Shown: positions 50,759-60,192, counted from the stretch's first letter. The stretch is 64,000 bases of DNA from an uncultured Oscillospiraceae bacterium (GCA_958366985.1 CATXDC010000003.1:124001-188000); one strand, 5' to 3'. The notes: generated from the sequence alone by a model not told the origin. Numbers and translations: made by a program.

Positions 50759-52243
50759 ATGTCAGCCAAAACTAGTAAGAGAAAGAATATATTTACAAAA
50801 TACTTTACCGTTATATCTTTTATAGTATTTATCTGTCTTGCGGTTGTAGGAACTTTTCTTCTCTTTTTTATCTCTGATTACTGGCAGAAAGAGAAGGCAG
50901 AGCTGCTAAGTGAAAATGCCAAAAGCATTTCCCAGAGCATGTCAAGCTTAATTGAGAGTGAGACCATAGAAACTGACAGAATGCAGACTTATCTTCTCAT
51001 GTATCATTCCATGCGGCTTATTTCAACTGCAATTGATGCCGATATTTTTATATGTGATACCAGCGGAGATGTGGTTGTCTGCGGAGATTCTGCTGATTAC
51101 ACTCATCTTGTTCAGGATTGCCCGGTTCATGGGGATATGCAGATTTCCCAAAATGTTCTTGTATCTAACGTAACAAAAGGACAGGCAGAGATCACGACTC
51201 TCGGAGGCGTTTACAGCTCACCACGTCTTGTAGTCGGTGAAACCGTAATGTCTCACGGACGTCCTGCTGCTTATGTTTTTGCTGTTCAATCAAGCAATGC
51301 AAGTGTAAGGCCGTATATTTTGGACATACTTAAAATGTTTTTATTTTCGGCCCTGTTTTCACTTATAATCGCATTTATAGCAGTTTATGTTCTTACCTAT
51401 AATATGGTAAAACCTCTGCGTGATATGTCAAAAGCGACAAAAGCATTTGCAAAGGGAGATTTCACATACAGAGTACCTGTCAGGGGAAATGATGAGCTAA
51501 GCGACCTTTCCGAAGCCTTTAACACTATGGCCAAATCTCTCGGAGTTCTGGAAGCTTCAAGGCGAAGTTTTGTAGCTAATGTATCACATGAGCTTAAAAC
51601 GCCCATGACTACTATCGGAGGATTCATTGATGGAATACTTGACGGTACAATTCCGCCGGAAAAGGAAGAGTATTATCTGAAAAAAGTTTCTGATGAAGTA
51701 AGAAGACTTTCGAGACTCGTTATGACAATGCTCAATATGTCAAAAATTGAAGCAGGTGAGCTTAAAATTAAGCCGTCAAGGTTTGATATATCCAATCGTA
51801 TATTCCAGGTGCTTATTGCTTTTGAGCAGAATATTGACAAAAAGCACATAGAGATTAAAGGCCTCGATTCTATGGAAAGCGTTTTTGTAGAAGCAGATGA
51901 GGATATGATACATCAGGTTATATATAACCTTGTGGATAACGCCGTTAAATTTACACCTGAAAACGGCTGCATAACAGTTTCCGCTATTACAGACGGTGAC
52001 AGAGTCTTTGTAAGAATACGCAATTCTGGTGAAGGAATTCCTTCGGAAGAGGTAAGTCGTATATTTGAGCGCTTCTACAAAGTGGATAAATCAAGAAGCT
52101 TTGATGTCAAGGGTGCAGGTCTTGGTCTTTATATTGTAAAGAGCATAATAGATATGCACGGCGGTCAGATAACCGCAAGAAGCCAGCAGGGAGAATATAC
52201 GGAATTTGTATTCTGGCTCCCTTCAAATTTTTCAGGTAATTAA
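50759..52243 (+). CDS. Sensor histidine kinase with HAMP domain
   Basis: A 494-residue membrane kinase. Transmembrane helices lie near 17-40 and 182-205 with an extracellular sensor of about 140 residues between them containing a CDTSGDVVVCGD stretch. A HAMP domain (about 206-258) precedes the HisKA H-box VSHELKTPMTTIGGFIDG and the ATPase domain with N-box NLVDNAVKFTPE and G-boxes GEGIP/GAGLGLYIVK. It phosphorylates the regulator encoded just upstream. The signal is unknown; no PAS domain is evident. Confidence 0.93.
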   Translation: MSAKTSKRKNIFTKYFTVISFIVFICLAVVGTFLLFFISDYWQKEKAELLSENAKSISQSMSSLIESETIETDRMQTYLLMYHSMRLISTAIDADIFICDTSGDVVVCGDSADYTHLVQDCPVHGDMQISQNVLVSNVTKGQAEITTLGGVYSSPRLVVGETVMSHGRPAAYVFAVQSSNASVRPYILDILKMFLFSALFSLIIAFIAVYVLTYNMVKPLRDMSKATKAFAKGDFTYRVPVRGNDELSDLSEAFNTMAKSLGVLEASRRSFVANVSHELKTPMTTIGGFIDGILDGTIPPEKEEYYLKKVSDEVRRLSRLVMTMLNMSKIEAGELKIKPSRFDISNRIFQVLIAFEQNIDKKHIEIKGLDSMESVFVEADEDMIHQVIYNLVDNAVKFTPENGCITVSAITDGDRVFVRIRNSGEGIPSEEVSRIFERFYKVDKSRSFDVKGAGLGLYIVKSIIDMHGGQITARSQQGEYTEFVFWLPSNFSGN

Positions 52244-52293
52244 TGGCTTTATTAAAAATTTGTTTACCGTATCAATATAGTTATGTAAAAACC

Positions 52294-52320
52294 GTAGTTT
52301 ATTATTAGACCATAAACTAC
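52294..52320 (+). promoter_or_regulatory. Inverted repeat directly before the HtrA ribosome site
   Basis: GTAGTTTAT (52294-52302) and ATAAACTAC (52312-52320) are exact complements with a 9-base loop, ending at the AAGGAGGG site. It could be an operator or an mRNA hairpin influencing translation. Confidence 0.5.
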
Positions 52321-52336
52321 AAGGAGGGATCCCCAA

Positions 52337-53794
52337 ATGAACGAATGGGATAACAATTATAATAATAATTCATCCGGTTCGGATAACACCCCGCCGGAAG
52401 AGAACTATGAAAACAAAAATACAGCTGAAAATCAATCCAATGCTTCCCAGGAAAAGGAAGTTGTAATTGAAAATCCTTACGAGAAGAAAGAAAAAAGCTT
52501 TACTTCCGGCAGCAGCTACAATAGCTATCAGAGCGGATACTCAAATTCAGGATACCAGGGTTACAATAATCAGACCTATGGATATCCGGCACCTCCCGTA
52601 CCTGATGAGCCGGAAAAGAAGAGTAAGGGGCCGAAGGTTGCAGTTGCCCTTGTTATCATACTTTCAATTGTTGCTGTTGTAGCGATGATTTTAGGTGTGA
52701 TCGGCATTCAGAACAAGGAAGAAGGACAGTCGGATAATTCAAATAACAATTCTCCTACTCTCAACCTTGAGGAATCTCAGGGCGAAGGCGAAATCTCTGA
52801 AGACGGAGTTTCCTCAGTAAGTGTTGCGGAGGATGTAAGACAGTCTGTTGTTGGTGTCACTGTTTACCTCAATGATCAGATTGTAAGTGAAGGTTCCGGC
52901 ATCATTATGGATTCTGACGATCCAAAGTATACCTACATCATCACCTGTGCCCATGTTATAAATATGGAGAACAGCGCAATTGAAGTTCAGCTTCTTGACG
53001 AGACAACCTACAGAGCTACCATTGTAGGATACAGTACAAGAGATGATATCGGTGTTCTCAAAATTGAAGCTCAGGGACTCCATGCTGCAAAGTTTGCCGA
53101 TTCCGATGACCTTAAAGTAGGCGAAAGAGTTTATGCTGTAGGTAATCCCGGCGGTTCAGAGTTCTTTGGTTCATTTACAGGCGGATTTGTTTCTGCAATT
53201 GACCGTACTATTTCTACAAACTCCATTGGCTATACAATGCAGTGCATCCAGCACGATGCCGCTATTAATCCCGGTAACTCAGGCGGAGCTCTTGTTAACA
53301 GCAACGGATATGTTGTAGGTATCAACTCTTCAAAAATCGCCAGTGAGGAATATGAGGGCATGGCATTTGCAATCCCGATTACTTCTGCAAAGAAAGTAAT
53401 TGATTCCATTATCGCAAACGGATATGTTCCCAATCAGCCAAAACTTGGTATTACCTATTCAGCTGCATCTCAGAACCAGACCTATTCAATGATTGTCCAG
53501 CTTCAGAAACTTCCAGCCGGTACAATTATTGTAAGAGAAATTCAGGAAGACAGCTCCCTTGTGAATACTGATCTTCAGGTAGGCGATATGATTACAGCTG
53601 TTAACGGCAAAGAGATGACTTCTTCAAATGTTCTTGCAGAGGTTATTGAAAACGGAAAAGTAGGAGATAAAATTACTCTTTCAGTATGCCGTGTAGACAG
53701 GAATTTTGATATTAAAGAATTTACTGTTGAAGCGACTCTTGTAGAAGACAAGAGCGACGCAAACGCAGTTCAGACATCAAATCAGGATCAGTAA
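52337..53794 (+). CDS. HtrA/DegP-like membrane serine protease
   Basis: A 485-residue S1C protease. A low-complexity Asn/Ser/Tyr/Pro-rich cytoplasmic region (1-90) precedes one membrane helix (about 97-122) and an external trypsin-like domain with catalytic His in CAHVIN, Asp in TRDDIGVLK and Ser in NPGNSGGAL. A C-terminal PDZ domain spans about 375-465 (LQVGDMITAVNGKEM). It degrades or refolds misfolded exported proteins. It follows the two-component genes, which probably control it in response to envelope stress. Confidence 0.94.
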   Translation: MNEWDNNYNNNSSGSDNTPPEENYENKNTAENQSNASQEKEVVIENPYEKKEKSFTSGSSYNSYQSGYSNSGYQGYNNQTYGYPAPPVPDEPEKKSKGPKVAVALVIILSIVAVVAMILGVIGIQNKEEGQSDNSNNNSPTLNLEESQGEGEISEDGVSSVSVAEDVRQSVVGVTVYLNDQIVSEGSGIIMDSDDPKYTYIITCAHVINMENSAIEVQLLDETTYRATIVGYSTRDDIGVLKIEAQGLHAAKFADSDDLKVGERVYAVGNPGGSEFFGSFTGGFVSAIDRTISTNSIGYTMQCIQHDAAINPGNSGGALVNSNGYVVGINSSKIASEEYEGMAFAIPITSAKKVIDSIIANGYVPNQPKLGITYSAASQNQTYSMIVQLQKLPAGTIIVREIQEDSSLVNTDLQVGDMITAVNGKEMTSSNVLAEVIENGKVGDKITLSVCRVDRNFDIKEFTVEATLVEDKSDANAVQTSNQDQ

Positions 53795-53807
53795 TAAAAT
53801 AAATATC

Positions 53808-53845
53808 AAAACCGGCTCTGCTTTTAAGCGGTGCCGGTTTTCTTA
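53808..53845 (+). terminator. Terminator after the HtrA gene
   Basis: AAAACCGGC and GCCGGTTTT pair over nine bases around a loop with a small internal stem, followed by CTTATT. Confidence 0.8.
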
Positions 53846-53921
53846 TTACAGATAATATAAAGCTGCAAAGGTATTACAGATTATTCGATGATGTTTTTAT
53901 GATTTGATACCAAAGTTATTT

Positions 53922-54356
53922 CTATGCAATATTGATAACTGTTTTCTTTTGTCGAACAGCTTTATCTGCAAACTTAGCGGCACATCCCCATGAATGAGTT
54001 ATATATGTTACTACATAGCTTGATTGATTTATCATCCAGATGTTGCGCCATGATATAGCATAACGTGGATGAACAGTCTCAATACCTTCAGGTATCAGAG
54101 TGTTTGAGTTGTCCACAGTATCAAATTTATTTTGACTGCTTGGCAATCGTTCTAAAACTGCAAAATAACGGATGTGTGGATACTTTTTTGCCATTTCTTG
54201 CAGAACAGTATGCACAATTTTATCAAAGTTTCCTTGCTGACCTACATAAAAGGTATCAACATTCTCGTTTACAATTAGCTGTGTTAGAACTGAGCATAAA
54301 CTTGTCTTAATATCATTTGGACAATCACGGTGTCCAAAAAAAGTACATGCATACAT
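53922..54356 (-). CDS. SLOG-fold (DUF1273/YpsA-like) protein
   Basis: A 144-residue cytoplasmic protein of the SLOG (SMF/DprA-LOG) Rossmann-like group, which bind nucleotides or nucleotide-derived signals. The N-terminal CTFFGHRDCP and the later FYVGQQGNFD are the recurring motifs of this short subgroup; WRNIWMINQSSYVVTYITHSWGCAAKFA is near the end. The function is unknown; relatives occur in anti-phage and stress contexts. Start ATG has TTAGGAGG. It is divergent from a small XRE regulator, with four shared operator-like repeats between them. Confidence 0.82.
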   Translation of the reverse strand: MYACTFFGHRDCPNDIKTSLCSVLTQLIVNENVDTFYVGQQGNFDKIVHTVLQEMAKKYPHIRYFAVLERLPSSQNKFDTVDNSNTLIPEGIETVHPRYAISWRNIWMINQSSYVVTYITHSWGCAAKFADKAVRQKKTVINIA

Positions 54357-54374
54357 AGTTAAACCTCCTAATGT

Positions 54375-54472
54375 GGGATATATCGTAATTATAGCACAAT
54401 TCTTTTTAATTTACGATATATCCCATACGATTTATCGCAAATTTGGGTAAACTGAAAATACGATATATCGCA
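54375..54472. promoter_or_regulatory. Four-copy operator array between SLOG and XRE genes
   Basis: Copies: GGGATATATCGTAA (54375-54388), its exact inverse TTACGATATATCCC (54411-54424), TACGATTTATCGCA (54426-54439) and TACGATATATCGCA (54459-54472). Three share the palindromic core CGATATATC(G). The leftward -10 TATAAT (54388-54393) lies just beyond the first copy, and the last copy touches the XRE ribosome site, so a repressor bound here would block both genes. The natural candidate is the XRE protein itself. Confidence 0.8.
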
Positions 54473-54483
54473 AGGAGGGATTG

Positions 54484-54729
54484 ATGGTGAATACAAAGGA
54501 AGCCGTAGCGAAGCGTATTCTTGACCTTTGTGCTCAAAGAGATATGGCAGTCAATGGGCTTGCAAATTTATCCGGAGTTTCGCCATCAACAATTTACAGT
54601 ATGCTAAATGAAAAAAGTCAAAATCCGGGAGTGGTATCTTTGAAGAAGATATGTGATGGACTCGGAATCAGCTTACGAGAGTTTTTTGACAGCGATTTAT
54701 TTGATAATTTGGAACAGGAGATAAAGTGA
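54484..54729 (+). CDS. Small XRE/Cro-type regulator
   Basis: An 81-residue helix-turn-helix protein consisting almost only of the Cro/CI fold: VAKRILDLCAQRDMAVNGLANLSGVSPSTIYSMLNEKSQNPGVVSLKKICDGLGISLREFFD. AGGAGG is five bases before ATG 54484; GTG at 54487 is an alternative. It is divergent from the SLOG gene and probably controls it and itself through the operator array. No further gene is cotranscribed before the hairpin at 54843. Confidence 0.9.
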   Translation: MVNTKEAVAKRILDLCAQRDMAVNGLANLSGVSPSTIYSMLNEKSQNPGVVSLKKICDGLGISLREFFDSDLFDNLEQEIK

Positions 54730-54842
54730 ATATATTACGTTTTAATGAAGCGATACATTATTTATGAGATGCTTCAGAAGCTTAATATCATTATCAGTAT
54801 ATTTTTAATTCGGATTCATTTAATGAAAGAGATTTTAAATGT

Positions 54843-54876
54843 AACTCCTCCGGCAATTACACCGAAGGAGTTTTTT
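54843..54876 (+). terminator. Terminator downstream of the XRE gene
   Basis: AACTCCT and AGGAGTT with an inner CGG/CCG pair form a stem followed by TTTTTT; it is about 110 bases past the stop. Confidence 0.75.
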
Positions 54877-54902
54877 ATCTTAAAATGAATTTCAAGAAAA
54901 AT

Positions 54903-54930
54903 AAAAAGGTCACCGTAAGGCGACCTTTTT
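54903..54930 (-). terminator. Terminator after the 76-residue membrane peptide gene
   Basis: AAAAAGGTC and GACCTTTTT form a nine-bp stem around ACCGTAAGGC; T-rich in both directions. Confidence 0.75.
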
Positions 54931-54943
54931 GCTATTCAAATAC

Positions 54944-55174
54944 TTATTTCTTTTTCTTGCTTATCATGGGAACTACAACGAGAGCAGCTATTACTATTAC
55001 GGCAATAACAGCAGCTAACACAATCCATTTGACTGGTAAATCGTCGCCCACTGAGGGAACCATGAGCATATTAGCCGGCGCTGCAAAAGCCTGAATGGCT
55101 CCGAAGAGAACACCGCCGCACATTAAAACAGCCAGAATAGCTGCGACAATGCGTATAAAAACCTTATTTTGCAT
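54944..55174 (-). CDS. Small membrane protein, 76 residues
   Basis: An N-terminal hydrophobic segment (about 7-31) resembling a signal peptide with AFA at its end, a short external loop, and a C-terminal helix (49-70) followed by KKKK. No recognised family. Start ATG has a CGGAGG site and a terminator follows, so it looks real. It sits 14 bases after phosphoglucomutase on the same strand and may share its transcript. Confidence 0.75.
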   Translation of the reverse strand: MQNKVFIRIVAAILAVLMCGGVLFGAIQAFAAPANMLMVPSVGDDLPVKWIVLAAVIAVIVIAALVVVPMISKKKK

Positions 55175-55188
55175 TTTTAAAACCTCCG

Positions 55189-56913
55189 TCAGTTTTCTAT
55201 ATGCATATATTTTTTCATATCGGCTTCCATAAGAGCAGCTTTTTCTTCAGCAAGCTCTTTTGAAGGAGCACATGAAGTTATATAAACCTTGATTTTTGGC
55301 TCTGTACCGGAGGGACGAACAATAACGCCTGAACCTGCGGGAAGCTTGTAGGAAAGTACATTTGATTTTGGAAGGTCGATTTCGGTGCATTTGCCGGTTT
55401 CAACATCCTTTGAAACTGATGTTTCATAGTCGGCAGTGACTATAACCTTTTCTCCGCCGATTACAGCAGGGGGATTATTTCTGAGTTCTGTCATCATTTC
55501 CTGCATCTTTGCCATTCCGCTTGCACCTTCAAAGGCAAAGTTGAGAAGATGGTGAAGATACATTCCGTGCTCTTTATAAAGTCCCTCAATAACATCAATG
55601 AGGGTTTTGCCGCAGGTTTTGTAGTAAGATGCCATTTCACAAATGAGCATGGAAGCTACAACGGCGTCCTTATCTCTTGCATGGGTTCCTGCAAGGTATC
55701 CATAGCTTTCTTCCATACCTACGATATATCTGTCAGCTTCACCCTTTGCTTCAAGCTTTGTGATGAGCTCGCCGATATACTTAAAGCCTGTAAGCAGATC
55801 AAAAATTTCGCAGTTATATTTTTTAGCGATTGCTGTTACAAGTTCGGAAGTTACGATGGTTTTAACTGCAATGGGATTTTCGGGAAGAGTGCCGAGTTCC
55901 TTGCGTCTTGAAAGGAGATATTCGAGCATTACTGCTCCAACCTCATTACCTGTCATAAGACGAAATTCACCGTTATGATGTACGGCAATACCCACTCTGT
56001 CGCAGTCAGGGTCAGTGGCAAGAAGAAGGTCGGCAGGCTGTGTTTCGCTGAGCTTTATAGCGCACTCAAAAGCCTGTTTGATTTCGGGATTCGGATAGGG
56101 ACAGGTTGGGAAATTTCCATCAGGATATTCCTGCTCAGGAACAACAGTTACGTTTTCGATGCCGATTCTCTTGAGAATCTCTCTTACGGGCTTGTTTCCA
56201 GTACCGTTAAGGGGAGTGTAAATAACCTTAAGTCCGGCATTTTTGCAGGCATCGGGGCTTACGCAAACACTCTGAACGGCAGCATAGAACTCTTCATAAA
56301 TATCCTGTCCGATAAACTCAATAAGACCACCTTCAACAGCCTTGTCAAAATCCATTGTCTTAACGCCTGTGAACATATCAACTTTCTGGATATACTCATA
56401 GGTTTTAAGAGCTGCTTCATCGGTCATCTGGTAGCCGTTGGGATCATAGCACTTATAGCCGTTGTATTTTGCAGGGTTGTGGCTTGCAGTGATAATGATA
56501 CCTGACTGGCATTTAAGCCTTCTTACTGCAAAGGAAAGCATGGGTGTGGGAACGAGCTCCGGATAAAAATAAACTTTTACTCCGTTTGCTGCAAGAACTC
56601 CTGCTGCACCTTTTGCAAAAAGATCTGATTTTATTCTTGAATCGTATGCAATTGCAACGCTGGGATTTTCATATTTGCTGTTGAGGAAATCTGCAAGTCC
56701 CTGTGTTGCCTGATTTACGGTGTAAACGTTCATTCTGTTTGTACCGGCGCCTATAACACCTCTTAAACCGGCTGTACCGAACTCAAGACTTTTATAGAAA
56801 CGATCAAAAATTTCATCCTCGTTGTCTTTGATGTTTTGAAGCTCACCTTTAAGGTCGGGGTCTGAAACCGCATTTTCGAGCCAGAGGGAATAAAGTTCTT
56901 TAACGTTATTCAT
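55189..56913 (-). CDS. pgcA: Phospho-sugar mutase (alpha-phosphoglucomutase type)
   Basis: A 574-residue enzyme interconverting glucose 1- and 6-phosphate (or mannose/glucosamine analogues). The active-site phosphoserine is in TASHNPAKYNG, the metal-binding loop is DPDCDRVG, the sugar-binding loop GMEESYGYLAG, and the C-terminal phosphate-binding loop RPSGTEPKIKVYI; the start shows GTAGLRG. Together with neighbours it supports cell-wall and glycogen precursor supply. ATG at 56913 is favoured over 56919 because GGGAG is then nine bases away. Monocistronic or leading the small membrane gene. Confidence 0.95.
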   Translation of the reverse strand: MNNVKELYSLWLENAVSDPDLKGELQNIKDNEDEIFDRFYKSLEFGTAGLRGVIGAGTNRMNVYTVNQATQGLADFLNSKYENPSVAIAYDSRIKSDLFAKGAAGVLAANGVKVYFYPELVPTPMLSFAVRRLKCQSGIIITASHNPAKYNGYKCYDPNGYQMTDEAALKTYEYIQKVDMFTGVKTMDFDKAVEGGLIEFIGQDIYEEFYAAVQSVCVSPDACKNAGLKVIYTPLNGTGNKPVREILKRIGIENVTVVPEQEYPDGNFPTCPYPNPEIKQAFECAIKLSETQPADLLLATDPDCDRVGIAVHHNGEFRLMTGNEVGAVMLEYLLSRRKELGTLPENPIAVKTIVTSELVTAIAKKYNCEIFDLLTGFKYIGELITKLEAKGEADRYIVGMEESYGYLAGTHARDKDAVVASMLICEMASYYKTCGKTLIDVIEGLYKEHGMYLHHLLNFAFEGASGMAKMQEMMTELRNNPPAVIGGEKVIVTADYETSVSKDVETGKCTEIDLPKSNVLSYKLPAGSGVIVRPSGTEPKIKVYITSCAPSKELAEEKAALMEADMKKYMHIEN

Positions 56914-57080
56914 AAGCATTTTCTCCCTTTTCGTTTATGTTTTTTCAAGGATATTTTACAACTAAAAAAAACGAGTGTCAACAACAGTGCAGGTGAAGCT
57001 GTTGTTTCGTACTTGCTTTAATATACGACGGAATATATAATATTAAACATACTATTATATTTTTCAGGAGGGGAGAACAG

Positions 57081-58610
57081 GTGTTTTCTAAGGTTCTGAG
57101 TATGGGTATTTTTGCTATGGATGCCTATATGGTAAGTGTAGAGGCTGATTTATCTCAGGGTCTGCCACAATTTGCCGTTGTAGGACTTCCGGGAGCATCT
57201 GTCAGTGAATCCCGTGACCGTGTGCGTTCCGCCATAAAAAACAGCGGATTTGAGTTTCCGGCGTCGAGAATCACCGTAAACCTTGCTCCAGCCGATATAA
57301 AAAAAGAGGGGTCGATTTATGACCTTCCGATCCTTGTATCTGTTCTGACTGCCGGAAGGCAGCTGACAGTTGAAAACTTAGAAGAAAAAGCTTTTATCGG
57401 AGAGCTTTCCCTGAGCGGAGAACTGCATCGGATAAACGGTGCTTTGTCTATGGCAATAAAAGCTGAAAAAAGCGGCATAAAGGAGCTCTATGTTCCCTTT
57501 GATAACGGTGCGGAATGTGCTGTGGTGGAAGGTATAAAAGTATTCCCCGTTAAGAACATAAAGGAACTTTCAGAGCATCTTGAGGGCAGAAGTTTAATAG
57601 AACCTGTAAAAAAGAGCAGTTTTGAAACTCTTGGGCGAGCTGAAACCCTTCCTGATTTTGCCGATGTAAAGGGACAGTTTGCCGCAAAACGTGCTTTGGA
57701 AATAGCAGCGGCAGGGGGACATAACGTAATGATGATAGGCCCTCCCGGTTCGGGAAAAAGTATGCTTGCAAAGCGCATTCCCTCAATACTTCCCGATATG
57801 ACCTATGAGGAATCCCTCGAAACCACAATGCTTTATTCCATTGCAGGAAGACTTCCTGAAAACTGCTCCCTTATAACTGCAAGACCTTTCCGTTCTCCTC
57901 ATCATACAATTTCTCCTGTAGGTCTTTCGGGTGGAGGAGTTATTCCACGTCCCGGTGAAATTTCCCTTGCCCATAACGGAGTTTTGTTTCTCGATGAGCT
58001 TCCCGAGTTCCCAAAAGCCACTACGGAGGTGCTCCGTCAGCCCATTGAAAATAACGAAATAACCATTGCAAGGGCATCCGGAGCTTATACATATCCCTGT
58101 TCGATAATGCTTGTATGTGCCATGAATCCGTGTCCATGCGGATATTACGGCCATCCGGAAAAGAAATGCACCTGTCCCAAGGGAACACCGGCAAAATATC
58201 TTTCAAAGGTTTCGGGGCCGCTTCTTGACAGGCTCGATATTCATATAGAAGTGCCTCCCGTTGATTTTCAGAATCTCAGCGATATTAAGCCGGCTGAGAG
58301 CTCAGAGGCAATAAGGGAAAGAGTCAATGCTGCAAGAAAAATTCAGCATGAGAGGTTTGCGGGGACAAGTGTTACCTGCAACGCCAAAATGGATCCAGCA
58401 CAGACGAGAGAATATTGCAAGATGAAGCCGGAAGCCGTTGAGATTCTCAAAAAAGCTTTTGAAAAGCTCGACCTTTCAGCGAGGGCTTACGATAAAATAT
58501 TGAGGGTTGCGAGAACTATAGCCGATCTGGACGGTGGAGGAGAGATAACCGCAGCCCATATTTCAGAAGCCGTACAGTACAGAAGTTTGGATAGAAAATT
58601 CTGGCGGTAA
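57081..58610 (+). CDS. YifB/ComM-type Mg-chelatase-like AAA ATPase
   Basis: A 509-residue protein with an N-terminal Lon-protease-like domain (about 1-170; VEADLSQGLPQFAVVGLPGASVSESRDRVRSA), a Mg-chelatase AAA domain with Walker A GPPGSGKSML and Walker B GVLFLDELPEF, and a C-terminal helical domain with four cysteines (PCPCGYYGHPEKKCTC). In transformable bacteria ComM is a branch-migration helicase in recombination; the role in Clostridia is less clear. GTG start with AGGAGGGG. Followed by a 17-bp hairpin terminator. Confidence 0.93.
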   Translation: MFSKVLSMGIFAMDAYMVSVEADLSQGLPQFAVVGLPGASVSESRDRVRSAIKNSGFEFPASRITVNLAPADIKKEGSIYDLPILVSVLTAGRQLTVENLEEKAFIGELSLSGELHRINGALSMAIKAEKSGIKELYVPFDNGAECAVVEGIKVFPVKNIKELSEHLEGRSLIEPVKKSSFETLGRAETLPDFADVKGQFAAKRALEIAAAGGHNVMMIGPPGSGKSMLAKRIPSILPDMTYEESLETTMLYSIAGRLPENCSLITARPFRSPHHTISPVGLSGGGVIPRPGEISLAHNGVLFLDELPEFPKATTEVLRQPIENNEITIARASGAYTYPCSIMLVCAMNPCPCGYYGHPEKKCTCPKGTPAKYLSKVSGPLLDRLDIHIEVPPVDFQNLSDIKPAESSEAIRERVNAARKIQHERFAGTSVTCNAKMDPAQTREYCKMKPEAVEILKKAFEKLDLSARAYDKILRVARTIADLDGGGEITAAHISEAVQYRSLDRKFWR

Positions 58611-58641
58611 AGTATTCTTAATTTCTTAAATACAAAGATAA

Positions 58642-58690
58642 AAACGCACAGACTGATTGTTTATTGAAGAAATCAGTCTGTGCGTTTGTT
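58642..58690. terminator. Terminator between YifB and fucosidase genes
   Basis: AAACGCACAGACTGATT (58642-58658) and its exact complement (58671-58687) form a 17-bp stem with a 12-base loop and a T-rich 3' side; it serves convergent genes. Confidence 0.9.
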
Positions 58691-58733
58691 TTATTTATGA
58701 ACTGTTAATCTGCCAATCTTGTTTTAAAGTAAA

Positions 58734-60092
58734 TCAGTTCTTTTTAAGTGTAAATACATATGCAATTTCTGTCTGATGATGTGTGCCTGTATTTACGGTG
58801 ATTGAGTCATCATTCTGAGTAAATTCCAGTGAATTTCCGTTAAAGAAAACCTGGGAGATTTTCTCGGATACAGGTATTGTTACAGTGTCAGGAAGAGTGT
58901 TTGAGTTATCATTCTCATCAGGCAGATAAATCGCATACATTTCATCACCTTTTGAGGTGTATGCAAACATATCTTTTCTGTACGGAGAGCAGGGGCGTGT
59001 GCCGTAAATAGCGTATCCGTTTTTATTTAACCACTTTCCTATATCCTGCAAAATCGGATATACAGGTTCGGGCAGTCTTCCGTCAGGACGGGGACCGATA
59101 TTAAGCGCAAGATTGCCGCCTTTGGCTACGATGTCGCAGAGCATATGTATAACTGTTTTTGCATCTTTGTAAGTGTCGTCAAATCTGTAAGAGAAGCTTG
59201 AACCCAGTGTAATGCAGCTTTCCCACGGAACTGTTATAGGATGATCAGGAATAGTTTGTTCGGGTGTGATGAAGTTTTCGTTTTTTCCTCCGACTGTACG
59301 GTCTGCTACCATTATCCAGGGCTGAATTTTACGCACTTCTTCCATGATTTTTGAAAGATGAATGTTTTGCATATTGGCGGGATTAACCTGTCCGCCGTCA
59401 AGCCAAAGACATTCAATTCTGCCGTAGTTTGAAACTAATTCCAGCATTTGGTTTTTGGTGTATTCACAGAATCTTTTCCATAACTTCGGATGAAAAACTG
59501 TTTTGTAGCTCGGATTGCGGGTCATGTATTCATTTTCAGAGAATCCCTTTGTCCAATAGTATTCGCAGTGCCAGTCAGGCTTTGAAAAGTAAGCGTGTAC
59601 TTTTAGTCCCTCATTACGGAATGCGTCGAAAAGTTCTTTGCATATATCAGCACGAGGATTTCTGCTGTAAGGACATTCCGGTGAAGTTACTTTAAAATCA
59701 GTGTGTTTGGTATCCCACATACAAAATCCGTCGTGATGTTTTGTTGTAAACAGTACATACTTAAATCCGGCCTCCTTTGCGGTTTTGGCCCATTGCTCAG
59801 GCCTGAAACGTACAGGATTAAATGTCTTTTTCAGATCCCAGTATTGCTGTTTGAATTCGGCGCAGGTAAGATCGCTGTCAATGTCTCCCCATGCCCATTC
59901 TCTGTCTGCATCGGGCAGCGCCCAGGATTCCACAATACCCCACTGTGAGTAAAGTCCCCAGTGGAACATAATGCCGAATTTATTATCCTGAAATTGTTCA
60001 AGGGATTTGAGTACCTGCGGGTCTTTGGGTTTAACATAGCGCATTTCTGTATAGCTGTGATTATGAAGTTTGTTAAAAGCTGGAAGTTCCAT
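58734..60092 (-). CDS. Alpha-L-fucosidase (GH29)
   Basis: A 452-residue enzyme removing alpha-linked fucose. The GH29 barrel starts near KFGIMFHWGLYSQWG, with the HHDGFCMW segment, the catalytic nucleophile Asp in IECLWLDGGQ, and a C-terminal beta domain (from about 375). No signal peptide or membrane segment is present, so it acts inside the cell on imported fucosides, such as mucin or milk-oligosaccharide fragments. ATG at 60092 has GAGG upstream. Two small XRE regulators lie upstream on the same strand, possibly controlling it. Confidence 0.94.
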   Translation of the reverse strand: MELPAFNKLHNHSYTEMRYVKPKDPQVLKSLEQFQDNKFGIMFHWGLYSQWGIVESWALPDADREWAWGDIDSDLTCAEFKQQYWDLKKTFNPVRFRPEQWAKTAKEAGFKYVLFTTKHHDGFCMWDTKHTDFKVTSPECPYSRNPRADICKELFDAFRNEGLKVHAYFSKPDWHCEYYWTKGFSENEYMTRNPSYKTVFHPKLWKRFCEYTKNQMLELVSNYGRIECLWLDGGQVNPANMQNIHLSKIMEEVRKIQPWIMVADRTVGGKNENFITPEQTIPDHPITVPWESCITLGSSFSYRFDDTYKDAKTVIHMLCDIVAKGGNLALNIGPRPDGRLPEPVYPILQDIGKWLNKNGYAIYGTRPCSPYRKDMFAYTSKGDEMYAIYLPDENDNSNTLPDTVTIPVSEKISQVFFNGNSLEFTQNDDSITVNTGTHHQTEIAYVFTLKKN

Positions 60093-60192
60093 TTTAATGT
60101 ACCTCGAAATTATTTTTAAACTATTATAATTCAACACCTTAAAGTTTCATAGTATAAAATATAAAACTAAATGTTTATTTTATCACGGCTGC

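Noticed and set aside
54840..54940. Gene between the XRE regulator and the small membrane gene
   Set aside because: Only two back-to-back terminators and no frame with a ribosome site.
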